DNA from: Candidatus Iainarchaeum sp.
GTDB taxonomy: Archaea > Iainarchaeota > Iainarchaeia > Iainarchaeales > UBA10219
Length of the DNA stretch: 64,000 bases
Assembly (NCBI GenBank): GCA_018304425.1
Contig: JAGVWE010000004.1
Coordinates: 123,181 to 187,180, forward strand
Direction: 5' to 3'
Within the stretch, counting starts at the first letter, position 1. Each line of letters opens with the position of its first letter. Positions 1 to 12,277 of this stretch are shown one piece after another. The position numbers were made by a program, and so were the translations under genes. A model generated the notes under the pieces. It was not told the DNA's origin and did not search any database. It worked only from the letters and a program-made list of their open reading frames with translations.

Positions 1-584
1 ATTCTTTCGACCTCGTCGCGTCGCTTGATGGAGAAGCTGGTGTTATCCCCTTTGGCGGCCAGGATCAGTTCCTTGGCGAGGGCCTGCTCCGCCGAGGTCT
101 TGCTGTTGAACGACTGCGCGAAGGCCGCCAAGGCAATGTTCTTCAGCGCCTCGTCCACCCGCTTCATGGGCGCGATGTCGACCGCGACCGTGTAAGAGAT
201 GCCGCCCCGCTTGATTCGCGTGATGTCCTCCCTCGGAGCAGAGTTCTCGATGGCCTGCACGAGCACCTGCACGGGGTTTTGCTTGGTTTCCCTTTCAGCA
301 ATGGCAAAAGCCTTTTCCACGATTTTCAGGGCCTGGATCTTCTTCCCGCAGCTGCCCCGGCCCCGGATGTACTTCCCGGACAGCTTTCGCTTGCCCTGGC
401 CCGAGCGCATGACCTTGTTGACCAGCCTTTCCACGACGCTCATGCGGGCCTTCTGGAAGGGGTATTCCTGCATTTTGCCGAACGTGTGGGGAACCATCTT
501 GGTCGCCAGGTCCAGGTAATTGGCGAGGCTCACATCGCTTATCTTCACGTCCGTGGTCTCCCAGTGGTCAAAAACCTTTCCCAT
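1..584 (-). CDS. rps7: 30S ribosomal protein S7 (3' end truncated by window edge)
   Basis: Reverse-strand translation MGKVFDHWETTDVKISDVSLANYLDLATKMVPHTFGKMQ...RLVNKVMRSGQGKRKLSGKYIRGRGSCGKK...; archaeal S7 motifs; next to rps12. Confidence 0.9.
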   Translation of the reverse strand, partial: MGKVFDHWETTDVKISDVSLANYLDLATKMVPHTFGKMQEYPFQKARMSVVERLVNKVMRSGQGKRKLSGKYIRGRGSCGKKIQALKIVEKAFAIAERETKQNPVQVLVQAIENSAPREDITRIKRGGISYTVAVDIAPMKRVDEALKNIALAAFAQSFNSKTSAEQALAKELILAAKGDNTSFSIKRRDEVER

Positions 585-594
585 ATCAATCCCT

Positions 595-1026
595 TTACCG
601 CTTTACCTTCTCCTTTCTGCCGGTGCGAAGCATTTCCAGGGCCTGCCCGTTCACGTGCGTGACCTTGTATTTCACGCCCCACAAGTCCCCCACCGGGCCA
701 TGCTTCCTTCCCCCGATGCCCGAAATGATGACTTCATCGTGTTCGTCAATGTACTTGATGGCGCCATCCTTGGGCGCCAAGGCCGTTACTTCCACGCCGT
801 TCTTGATGATTTGCACGCGCACGCATTTCCGTATCCCGGAATTCGGTTGCCTCGCCGTAACCCCGCGCTTCTCGAGGACGATGCCCCTTGCCTGGGGCGC
901 GCCCTCCAAGGGGTCGACCTTTTCCTTGAGGAGCCTCCGCTTGAAGGAGGCTTTCTTCTTCCGCCACTTCTTCCGGTTGTCCTCAAGACTCGCCGCTGCA
1001 AATTCTCCTTTCGCCATAAACATCAT
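595..1026 (-). CDS. rps12: 30S ribosomal protein S12
   Basis: Translation contains [38 protein letters not shown]...VTAFAP-like S12 signature. Confidence 0.95.
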   Translation of the reverse strand: MMFMAKGEFAAASLEDNRKKWRKKKASFKRRLLKEKVDPLEGAPQARGIVLEKRGVTARQPNSGIRKCVRVQIIKNGVEVTALAPKDGAIKYIDEHDEVIISGIGGRKHGPVGDLWGVKYKVTHVNGQALEMLRTGRKEKVKR

Positions 1027-1436
1027 CTGATAATCAAATCAGCTACCCCGTAATTTCTTTTCAATATTTCCTTTATCTTCCTCAGCTTGCCCAGGCTTTG
1101 CAGGGCCTTCTTCTTGTGCTCCGCTTCAAACGAGGCAATCAGCACCTTCCGCCCCTGCCGCTCCGAGAACGCGGTTTCCTTGATGGGAACCTTGTAAAAC
1201 GCTTTCCTCACAAAGTCCACAGCACTTTCCGCGTACTCGAACAACTCAATGCTCTTTCCAATCCTCTCCCTGACCTTCGCAATGGTCTGGCCGTTCTTGC
1301 CGATTGCCAGCCCCATTTGCTTGCCGTTGACCAGGAAAATGATTTCATCCTCCTTGGCCAGGCAGTCCCTCGCCGAAACCCCGGCAAGGTCCTCCAACGC
1401 GTTGATGTAATGGATCTCTGTCTTGCCCAACTTCAT
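1023..1436 (-). CDS. nusA: NusA-like KH-domain transcription factor
   Basis: [26 protein letters not shown]...[28 protein letters not shown] (KH GxxG); position between rps12 and rpl30e; ORF can extend to 1472. Confidence 0.88.
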   Translation of the reverse strand: MKLGKTEIHYINALEDLAGVSARDCLAKEDEIIFLVNGKQMGLAIGKNGQTIAKVRERIGKSIELFEYAESAVDFVRKAFYKVPIKETAFSERQGRKVLIASFEAEHKKKALQSLGKLRKIKEILKRNYGVADLIIR

Positions 1437-1452
1437 TCTTCCACGTCCAAGG

Positions 1453-1770
1453 TCAGGCCTTGGCCTCGCCACCCAGGCTCAGCACGTTGCTCTTGCCCGG
1501 CTTGACAACCACCATGGAGAGAATGCTGAATGGCTTCCCGCAAACAGAGCCAAGCTCCAAACCCGTTCCCATGAACTCATAAACGGGTACACCGGCAACG
1601 CTTGCCTGTGCCTGGAGCTTTTCCTTTACAAGCTTCGGGATGTTCCCGCTAATTATTAGTAGTTGTCCGTCTCCCTTTAAAATACTTTTCTCGGACTCCC
1701 TGCGCCCGAAAAACACTTCCCCGGAGTCAACCGCCCTCCGGATTTCCTTGCCCGCATCCACTGCCGCCAT
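1453..1770 (-). CDS. rpl30e: 50S ribosomal protein L30e
   Basis: Small L7Ae/L30e-like protein in the canonical rpoA2-rpl30e-nusA order. Confidence 0.88.
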   Translation of the reverse strand: MAAVDAGKEIRRAVDSGEVFFGRRESEKSILKGDGQLLIISGNIPKLVKEKLQAQASVAGVPVYEFMGTGLELGSVCGKPFSILSMVVVKPGKSNVLSLGGEAKA

Positions 1771-1772
1771 AC

Positions 1773-5725
<3,953 letters not shown>

Positions 5726-5727
5726 CT

Positions 5728-7551
5728 TTACACCTTGTCCCCGATTTTCAGTTTGGGGTTGACTCCCAACGCCTTCAGCTCGTCCAACAACAACTTGAAC
5801 CCGTAACTCATCTCAACGGGGTACACCTTGGAGCCGTCGCAGATCGCGCAATACTTCTTGTTCCGGATCTGGTCGTTGATGCCGATGACCCCGCACTTCT
5901 CGCAGACCAGTTCGATGGCCTTGTCCGAGTCCTCGATGAGTTTCTCGTGCAAGAGCATTGCGGCACCGTGGCCCACCAGGGTCTCGCCTTCCATTTCACC
6001 GAAGCGGAGGCCTCCCTCTTTTTCCTTTCCCTCGGTCGGCTGCCGGGTGAGAATCTGCACCGGGCCCCGTGACCGGGCCTGCATCTTGTGCGCGACCATG
6101 TGGAACAGCCGCCGGTAAGCCACGACCCCGGTAAAGATTTCGCCTTCGACCCGTTGCCCGGTCGTGCCATCGTAGAAGACTTCCTTGCCGTCCTCCCGGA
6201 AACCGTGTTCCTTGAGGATATCGGCCATTTCCTGCCTATCGCTTGCCGCGAACGGCGTGCCATCCACTTCCATGGCCTTCAACGAACCGGCCTTGCCTGC
6301 CAGCATTTCCAGCAGGTGCCCCATCGTCATACGGCTTGGCACCGAGTGCGGGTTCAGGATGAGGTCGGGCTTCATGCCGTCCTTCGTGAAAGGCATGTCC
6401 TCTTCGGGGATGATGGCGCCAATGACTCCCTTCTGGCCGTGCCGGGAACTGAACTTGTCGCCCAGCGCGGGCACCATCTCGCTCCGGATCTTCACCTTCA
6501 CCAGCTTGTTGCCAGACTCCCCCTCCGTGACAATGACCTTGTCGACGAAGCCGTGCTTGTTCTTGCGAATCGTGAGACTGCTTTCCCGTCTCTTTTCCTT
6601 GACCACGCCGAACTCCGAGATTTCCTCCAAGAACCTTGGCGGGGACGTCCGGCCCATGATGGCCTCTTTTTCCTGGACAAAGGACTCGACTCTCGGCAGG
6701 CCGTCCTCGGACAAGTGCTTGTAGACTTCCGGGCCCATGAACCCCACTGTTTCCTCGACCGGCACCTCGAACTTGTCAATCTGCCCGCCCGGATACCGGT
6801 TCTCGGCCGCCTCATACGTGCGAAAGTAAGCGCTCCTGGCCAGGCCCCGGTCAATGGCTCCCTTGTTCAACACCACGGCATCCAAGATGTTATACCCATA
6901 ATACGGCATGATGGCCACGACAAAGTTCTGGTTCGTGGGCCGCTTGTGGAGTTCCAGGACATCCATGGTCTTCGTCTTCACCAGCGTTTTCTGGGGATAG
7001 TACAGCAGATAACCCTCCGTGTCCGTGCGCAGGTTGTAGTTGATGCCGCTCAGGCCCTGGGCCTGCTTGAACATCTTGGCCCCGTGCAAGGCCTTTCCAG
7101 CCATGTTGTGCTGCAAGTAGGGAATCATGGACGTGATGACCGATAGGATGCCGATGGCCGCAACCTCGATGTGCGTGTGCTCCTTCGACAACTCCTCTTC
7201 ACCAGTCGCAATCAAGGCGTTCTCCTCTTCTTCCGCGTCCAGGTACTCGATGACGCCCGCATCCACGAGGTCCTGCCAGGCAAGCTTGCCTTCCCTGACC
7301 TGCTTGAGTATCTCCTCGGTCAGCTTGGGCTTGCCGTTCTCGACCACGATGAGCGGCCGCTGCACCCTCCCCGAGTCCGTGTTGATGTAGATTTCGTTCG
7401 TGTCCTCGTGGAACGCGATGTTGACGGAGGGCACGATTTTCCCCTGCCGCCGCCGCTGCACCAGGTCGTGCACGAGCTTCTCGCCGCTGGGGTGGAACCC
7501 AATCAGGCGGCCATTGATGTACACCCTGGACTTGCTTTCCTTCGCGCTCAT
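5728..7551 (-). CDS. rpoB1: DNA-directed RNA polymerase subunit B' (C-terminal half of split RpoB)
   Basis: GDKFSSRHGQKGVIGAIIPEEDMPF, ILNPHSVPSRMTMGHLLE; starts as a separate ORF. Confidence 0.96.
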   Translation of the reverse strand: MSAKESKSRVYINGRLIGFHPSGEKLVHDLVQRRRQGKIVPSVNIAFHEDTNEIYINTDSGRVQRPLIVVENGKPKLTEEILKQVREGKLAWQDLVDAGVIEYLDAEEEENALIATGEEELSKEHTHIEVAAIGILSVITSMIPYLQHNMAGKALHGAKMFKQAQGLSGINYNLRTDTEGYLLYYPQKTLVKTKTMDVLELHKRPTNQNFVVAIMPYYGYNILDAVVLNKGAIDRGLARSAYFRTYEAAENRYPGGQIDKFEVPVEETVGFMGPEVYKHLSEDGLPRVESFVQEKEAIMGRTSPPRFLEEISEFGVVKEKRRESSLTIRKNKHGFVDKVIVTEGESGNKLVKVKIRSEMVPALGDKFSSRHGQKGVIGAIIPEEDMPFTKDGMKPDLILNPHSVPSRMTMGHLLEMLAGKAGSLKAMEVDGTPFAASDRQEMADILKEHGFREDGKEVFYDGTTGQRVEGEIFTGVVAYRRLFHMVAHKMQARSRGPVQILTRQPTEGKEKEGGLRFGEMEGETLVGHGAAMLLHEKLIEDSDKAIELVCEKCGVIGINDQIRNKKYCAICDGSKVYPVEMSYGFKLLLDELKALGVNPKLKIGDKV

Positions 7552-7749
7552 TTAAGCTTCACCCGCCACAACTGCCGAGGCGTCAGTTGGCACCGCATAC
7601 GGCCGCCCCATCTCGCTGCTGCTCGATGGGGCATAAATATCTGCCGAGGCGTCAGCCGAGTAGGCCCCCATGGGGGTTGACACCGCAGGCATGCCCCATT
7701 TCGCCCCGAAGGGGTTCGATGGGGCGGTAGGCTTATTGGCCAGCGTCAT
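7552..7749 (-). CDS. 65-aa low-complexity ORF filling the rpoB''/rpoB' junction, made of element repeats
   Basis: Start codon overlaps the rpoB'' stop (ATGA) and its stop directly abuts the rpoB' ATG (TAAATG); translation APS...GxPAV...AYSADASA. Confidence 0.5.
   Translation of the reverse strand: MTLANKPTAPSNPFGAKWGMPAVSTPMGAYSADASADIYAPSSSSEMGRPYAVPTDASAVVAGEA
7572..7632 (-). repeat. Palindromic element, unit 1 (short form)
   Basis: ctgccgaggcgtcag...caccgca...gccccat-ctcgctgctgctcg-atggggc; similar to 7641-7733 and 40825-40917. Confidence 0.75.
7641..7733 (-). repeat. Palindromic element, unit 2 (93 nt)
   Basis: ctgccgaggcgtcagccgagtaggc...caccgcaggcatgccccatttcgccccgaaggggttcgatggggcggtaggct; same 93-nt span as the E2 copy. 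Confidence 0.85.
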
Positions 7750-9212
7750 TTCAATTTCACTCCCATGTCCCGCAACATCTTCTCCACCGGGCTTTCATCG
7801 GTTTCCGTGGTTACCTCCGCCAACAAGGCGAGGTTCTTGACCAGCCCACACTGCGGGCCGTCCGGGGTCTCGATGCAGCAGAGCCGGCCCCAATGCGTTC
7901 CATGCACGTCCCTGGCCTCGTACAACTCCCGGTTCTTGTCCAGGGGAGACTTGACCTTCCGCAAATCCGTCAACGGACTCAAATAATTCACGCGGTCCAT
8001 GAACTTGCTCACACCGGTTGCCCTGCCAATCCAGTTGCCGGTGCTCATCGCGAACCTAATTCTCTCCGTTATCGCACCGGGCCTCACCACCGTGCTGATG
8101 TTCAGCTTCCTTCTCCGGGTAACGGTTCGGTCAATCTGGAACTTCAAGTCCTTGATGAAGTACTTGAACGAGTACCGGAACAGGTGCTCCATGAGCTTGC
8201 CCGACAACTCAAGCCGTTTGTTCGCGTAGTGGTCCTTGTCGTCGTCTTCCCTGAGGTTGCTGGCCCGTTCAATGGCCTTGGTGGCCATCATGACCAGGTA
8301 ATAGGCCTTGGCCAGCCGGTCCTTGGGCTCCTGGCCGATGTGCGGCAACAGGAAGGCGTCCACGACTTCCTGCGCGCGCTTCAACCGGTATTCCTCGACC
8401 TGGCCGGGGGCCACGAACTTCCCGATCTTGTCCAGGGCCTCTTCCTCGGTCTTCACCTGCAGGGTCTCCAGGTTAATCAAGGCATCGTTCTCGATTTCCT
8501 TCGGCCCGCCCTCAAAGGCTTCCATGATTTCCCGGTCGTTTTTGAGGCCCAGCGCCTTCAACAACACGAACAACTTGAGCTTCCTCGGCGAGGCCGGGAA
8601 GGTGACGTTCAACGTGCCGTCCGGGTTCCGCAGGATCCTGACGCGGCCCTTGAACGCGCCCCGCGTCGAAATCACTTCCGCGATGATCTTGTCCTGTGCC
8701 TGCTTGGACACGAGCACACGGTCCGAGGCCAGCACTTCCTGGGTCATCAACGCCTTCTCAGAGCCGTTGATGATGAAATAACCGCCAAAGTCCTTGGGGT
8801 CCTCGCCCATCTCGACGAGTTCGTCCCCGGTCTTCCCGTTCAACCAGCACCGGTTCGACTTGAGCATGATGGGCAGTTCCCCGATGTACGCCCTTTTGAC
8901 GTCCTGCTCCACATCCCGCCGCAGCAACCGCATCGTCAAGTAAATGGGCGCCGAGTAAGTCCGGTTCCGGATGCGCGCCTCCATGGGGTAGAAGTTGGTG
9001 CGCGGGCTCCCGTCGGCTTCCACGATTTGGGGCCGGCCCACCTCGATTTTGTCCAACTCGATGCGGACTTCCTCGATTTTGGGCACGATCTGCTTGTTTT
9101 CCTCGACGATTTCGTCGAGCTTCTTGTCCAGGAACTGGTTGAAGCTGTCAATCTCCATCTGAGCAAAATTCCGGTTATGGAAATAGGATTGTACGAGCGG
9201 CCAATTCTTCAT
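7746..9212 (-). CDS. rpoB2: DNA-directed RNA polymerase subunit B'' (N-terminal half of split RpoB)
   Basis: MKNWPLVQSYFHNRNFAQMEIDSFNQFLD...; SD-like GGAG upstream of this ATG; ORF can extend to 9311. Confidence 0.93.
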   Translation of the reverse strand: MKNWPLVQSYFHNRNFAQMEIDSFNQFLDKKLDEIVEENKQIVPKIEEVRIELDKIEVGRPQIVEADGSPRTNFYPMEARIRNRTYSAPIYLTMRLLRRDVEQDVKRAYIGELPIMLKSNRCWLNGKTGDELVEMGEDPKDFGGYFIINGSEKALMTQEVLASDRVLVSKQAQDKIIAEVISTRGAFKGRVRILRNPDGTLNVTFPASPRKLKLFVLLKALGLKNDREIMEAFEGGPKEIENDALINLETLQVKTEEEALDKIGKFVAPGQVEEYRLKRAQEVVDAFLLPHIGQEPKDRLAKAYYLVMMATKAIERASNLREDDDKDHYANKRLELSGKLMEHLFRYSFKYFIKDLKFQIDRTVTRRRKLNISTVVRPGAITERIRFAMSTGNWIGRATGVSKFMDRVNYLSPLTDLRKVKSPLDKNRELYEARDVHGTHWGRLCCIETPDGPQCGLVKNLALLAEVTTETDESPVEKMLRDMGVKLK

Positions 9213-9246
9213 TCCAACTAACTCCTTCAACCTTTCTCCGCGAAAA

Positions 9247-9284
9247 GCCCCGAAGGGCAGGTTGCGGCCGTTCAAAGCCGCAAC
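9247..9284 (-). promoter_or_regulatory. Double-hairpin leader between rpoH and rpoB''
   Basis: On minus strand: GTTGCGGC-(8 nt)-GCCGCAAC followed by GCCC-TTCG-GGGC (UUCG-tetraloop type). Confidence 0.5.
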
Positions 9285-9342
9285 CGAGGTGGTTAAACCA
9301 ATCCAGTTCAATGGTTTGGAGTTGGTTCAATCAATGCAATGA

Positions 9343-9681
9343 TTACACTACGATCCGGTAGTACACGCTTCTTCCGGCCGTGGGGCTGTGCCGTGTTATC
9401 TTCACGATGTCGCCCCGCTTGGCCCCGATTTCTTCGATGACGGGGTCGTTGGCCAGAATCTGCGGGATTTTTTCGTTGGTGGCGTGGAACGCCTTCAAGA
9501 CTTCCGGAGCCTTGTCCTGTGGCACCACTTCGTGCTTGGGCACCATGAAATGCTGGGACAACTGCTTTAACACCAAGGGGACCACGCCATACTTTACGGC
9601 TTTAACGGGAATCCATGGGCCAGCCTCGCAAGGGAATTCAACGCCAAATCCTTGCCTTGGGGAAACGCCAATCCAACCCAT
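9343..9681 (-). CDS. rpoH: DNA-directed RNA polymerase subunit H (true start probably internal)
   Basis: VPKHEVVPQDKAPEVLK...NDPVIEEIGAKRGDIVKITRHSPTAGRSVYYRIVV; canonical first gene of the rpo operon. Confidence 0.9.
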   Translation of the reverse strand: MGWIGVSPRQGFGVEFPCEAGPWIPVKAVKYGVVPLVLKQLSQHFMVPKHEVVPQDKAPEVLKAFHATNEKIPQILANDPVIEEIGAKRGDIVKITRHSPTAGRSVYYRIVV

Positions 9682-9879
9682 TCACCGCGCAATCAGCCGC
9701 TACAAATACATCTACTCAGATGCACTATGTATTTCTACTATTTTCTCCAAAGAAAGAAATTTAAAGGCATACCCTAGCCGCCTAAAAACCCTTAAATGCC
9801 TTCCGCTCGCCCTCCCCCAAAGCATTACCCGAAACCGTTAACCAACCCGTTTTTAAGTAGTTAGCCGGGGTATTCCCTT

Positions 9880-10548
9880 GTGAGCTCGGAACACTTCTTC
9901 TTGTTGTTGGAGGTCTTGAAACAAGCCGGCCTGCAAGGCACCGCCCGTTCCTCGACCACGCGGTTGGCCAGGGTCCTCCATTGCAGCCAGCAAACCGTTT
10001 CCCGGCAACTCCGCGAACTCGAGGCCCGGAGCCTGCTTTTACGCCGCGCCTCTCCCCTCGGCGTTGAACTCTCCCTCTCCCCCCAAGGCCAGCGCTTGCT
10101 GCAAGGCGTTTACACCGAACTCTGCCAGTCCCTGCAAGCCAGCGGCAACCCCTGCACGCTTTCCGGCACCGTGGAAACCGGTTTGATGGAAGGGGCTTAC
10201 TATCTTTCCCTGCCCCCCTACCAACGGCAACTCCGCGAAAAACTCGGCTTCCCTCCCTTCAAGGGAACCCTCAACCTCCACGTCAACGAAACCGACTTGC
10301 ACGCCTTTCTCGCCCAGGCCAAGCCCCTGCACGTGGAAGGCTTTCAAAGCGAGGAACGTAGCTTCGGCGGCCTCAAAGCCTACCGCGTCCTCGTCAATGG
10401 AAAAATCCCTGCCGCCTTGATTCACCCAGACCGCACCACGCACAAGAACGTCGCAGAAGTCATCGCCGAGAAGAAGCTGCGCGACCAACTCGGCCTCAAA
10501 GACGGCGACCGCGTCTCCTTGACGCTCCAGGAGGAAAGCCATGCCTAA
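9880..10548 (+). CDS. rbkR: CTP-dependent riboflavin kinase with N-terminal winged HTH (RbkR-type)
   Basis: N-terminal wHTH (TTRLARVLHCSQQTVSRQLRELE) plus GTVETGLMEGAYYLSLPPYQRQLREKLGFPPFKGTLNLHV; GTG start; followed by ribC and ribH. Confidence 0.88.
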   Translation: MSSEHFFLLLEVLKQAGLQGTARSSTTRLARVLHCSQQTVSRQLRELEARSLLLRRASPLGVELSLSPQGQRLLQGVYTELCQSLQASGNPCTLSGTVETGLMEGAYYLSLPPYQRQLREKLGFPPFKGTLNLHVNETDLHAFLAQAKPLHVEGFQSEERSFGGLKAYRVLVNGKIPAALIHPDRTTHKNVAEVIAEKKLRDQLGLKDGDRVSLTLQEESHA

Positions 10549-11017
10549 AACACCGGTCATCGGCATCGCGGACACGATGTTCGCGCGCGCGGACATGGGT
10601 TCCCTGGCCGAGCAAACCATTCGAAGGGAGGCCCCGCAGGCCATCATTTACCGCGTCACGGTTCCGGGCATCAAGGACCTGCCGGTTGCCTGCAAGCGCC
10701 TCCTCGAGGCCAGGAAGTGCCATATCGTGGTCGCGCTGGGCATGCCCGGCAAGATGCCCATCGACCAGCAGTGCGCGCACGAAGCCTCTTTGGGCATCCA
10801 GTGGGCACAGTTGATGACGAACAAGCACGTCCTCGAGGTCTTCGTTCACGAGGGCGAGGGCAAGAACGACCAGGACCTGGCCGAGGTCATGCGCAACCGC
10901 ACGATTAAGCACGCCGTCAACGCCGTCAAGTTGTTGACCGACCCCGGTTGGTTGCGCGAGCGCGCGGGCACCGGCCAGCGGCAGGGAAGAGCGAATGCCA
11001 GGCCCCTCAAACTCTGA
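10541..11017 (+). CDS. ribC: Archaeal-type riboflavin synthase
   Basis: IGIADTMFARADMG...YRVTVPGIKDLPVACKRLLE...ALGMPGKMPIDQQCAHEASLGIQ. Confidence 0.88.
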   Translation: MPKTPVIGIADTMFARADMGSLAEQTIRREAPQAIIYRVTVPGIKDLPVACKRLLEARKCHIVVALGMPGKMPIDQQCAHEASLGIQWAQLMTNKHVLEVFVHEGEGKNDQDLAEVMRNRTIKHAVNAVKLLTDPGWLRERAGTGQRQGRANARPLKL

Positions 11018-11426
11018 ACGCCGTCCCAGGCTTGGAATCGCGGTCAGCCGCTTCAACGAGGAGTTGACCTCGCGCATGCTTCGCACCGCCGAACAACACG
11101 CCGCATCCCTTGGCTGCACCCTCTCCCAGGTCCTTCACGTGCCAGGGGCTTATGACCTGCCGCTCGCCGTGAAAAAACTGCTGCAGCGCAGGGACGTGGA
11201 CGCGGTCGTGACCCTGGGTGCGGTCATCGCGGGGGAAACCGGGCACGACGAAGTCATCTTGTCCGCGCTCGCGCCCGCCTTGACGCAACTCTCGCTGGAG
11301 TTCATGAAACCCGTTGCCCTCGGCGTCATCGGCCCGGCCACCGAAGCCCAGGCCGAAGCCCGCGCCGAAGAATACCCCAAGCGCGCGGTCGAGGCCGCGG
11401 TGCAGATGCTGGCGGCTCTTCGATAG
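10995..11426 (+). CDS. ribH: 6,7-dimethyl-8-ribityllumazine synthase
   Basis: Lumazine synthase-like SRFNEELTSRML...VPGAYDLPLAVKKLLQRRDVDAVVTLGAVIAGETGHDEVI; rib cluster context. Confidence 0.9.
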   Translation: MPGPSNSERRPRLGIAVSRFNEELTSRMLRTAEQHAASLGCTLSQVLHVPGAYDLPLAVKKLLQRRDVDAVVTLGAVIAGETGHDEVILSALAPALTQLSLEFMKPVALGVIGPATEAQAEARAEEYPKRAVEAAVQMLAALR

Positions 11427-11469
11427 CCTTTTATTTATTCGCGGCCCCTGCGTTTAGGTGGAGAACAGC

Positions 11470-11834
11470 ATGAAGAACCTCGCACCCAAGCTCGTGCGCC
11501 AGCGCATCATCATCGAGGGCACGACGATGAAATCGCCAAGCCCCCGCTCATTAAGGCCTATCTATTGGCCTTGTCCAAGGCCGTCAAAATGAAGGCCTTG
11601 CGCAAGCCCCATGCCTATGTGGCAGGGGACATGGGCTACGGGGGCTGGATCCACTGGGCGACTTCGGGCGCGCACTTCTATTCCTATCCTGCCGAGCACA
11701 CGCACCCCACCAACCCGCCCTTGTTCACCGTGGATGCGTACACCTGCAAGCCGTTCTCGGCCCGGAAATCAGTCGCCTTCACCAGGCGCTACCTCAAGGC
11801 CCGGCACCTCGAGTGGAAGGAAATTGAAATCTGA
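11470..11834 (+). pseudogene. AdoMet decarboxylase-like small protein interrupted by a -1 nt frameshift near 11526
   Basis: MKNLAPKLVRQRIIIEGTT in frame 1 continues only in frame 0 as (D)EIAKPPLIKAYLLALSKAVKM...SGAHFYSYP...FTVDAYTCKPF; adding one G restores one ORF. Confidence 0.6.
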
Positions 11835-12248
11835 TTACCTAGGGCTTCTGCGGCGCGTGAACACACCCATGGATTCCAGGGAGCGCGTGCCCCGTGTCCC
11901 ATAGCCGTGGAGGGTGCGGATGGTAACGTCAAGCAGTATAGCAATTTCGGCTATTCGTTTGGCTACTCTGGCTCTTTCAGCGGCACTTTCCACCACATCA
12001 AATGCGCGGTGGTAAGCGCCCAGCAAGGCCCGGGCTCTTTCGACTTCGTTCAGGTGCGGCGTGGTCTCGAAGTTTGAAATCGCCCGAAGCACGCGTTTTC
12101 CCTTTAAGGAAGGGAATCGGTGCAGGAGGTTCCTTTCAGCCACGCCCCGCAATTGCTTGCGATGCTCGCGTACCGACTGAAACAGGGGTTTTCTGGCTGC
12201 TTTATCGGTGCTCCTTCGCCTCGGATTTCGTACATGTTCCCTTTGCAT
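11835..12248 (-). CDS. Hypothetical basic helical protein
   Basis: 137-aa ORF with ATG; no family recognised. Confidence 0.5.
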   Translation of the reverse strand: MQREHVRNPRRRSTDKAARKPLFQSVREHRKQLRGVAERNLLHRFPSLKGKRVLRAISNFETTPHLNEVERARALLGAYHRAFDVVESAAERARVAKRIAEIAILLDVTIRTLHGYGTRGTRSLESMGVFTRRRSPR

Positions 12249-12277
12249 TTTTTCGCCTCGTCTTCATCCTGCTCGTC

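Noticed and set aside
7552-9311. Possibility that rpoB is split by a sequencing frameshift or intein remnant
   Set aside because: Separate B''/B' genes are a known archaeal arrangement; both halves have clean starts and stops and there are no intein motifs
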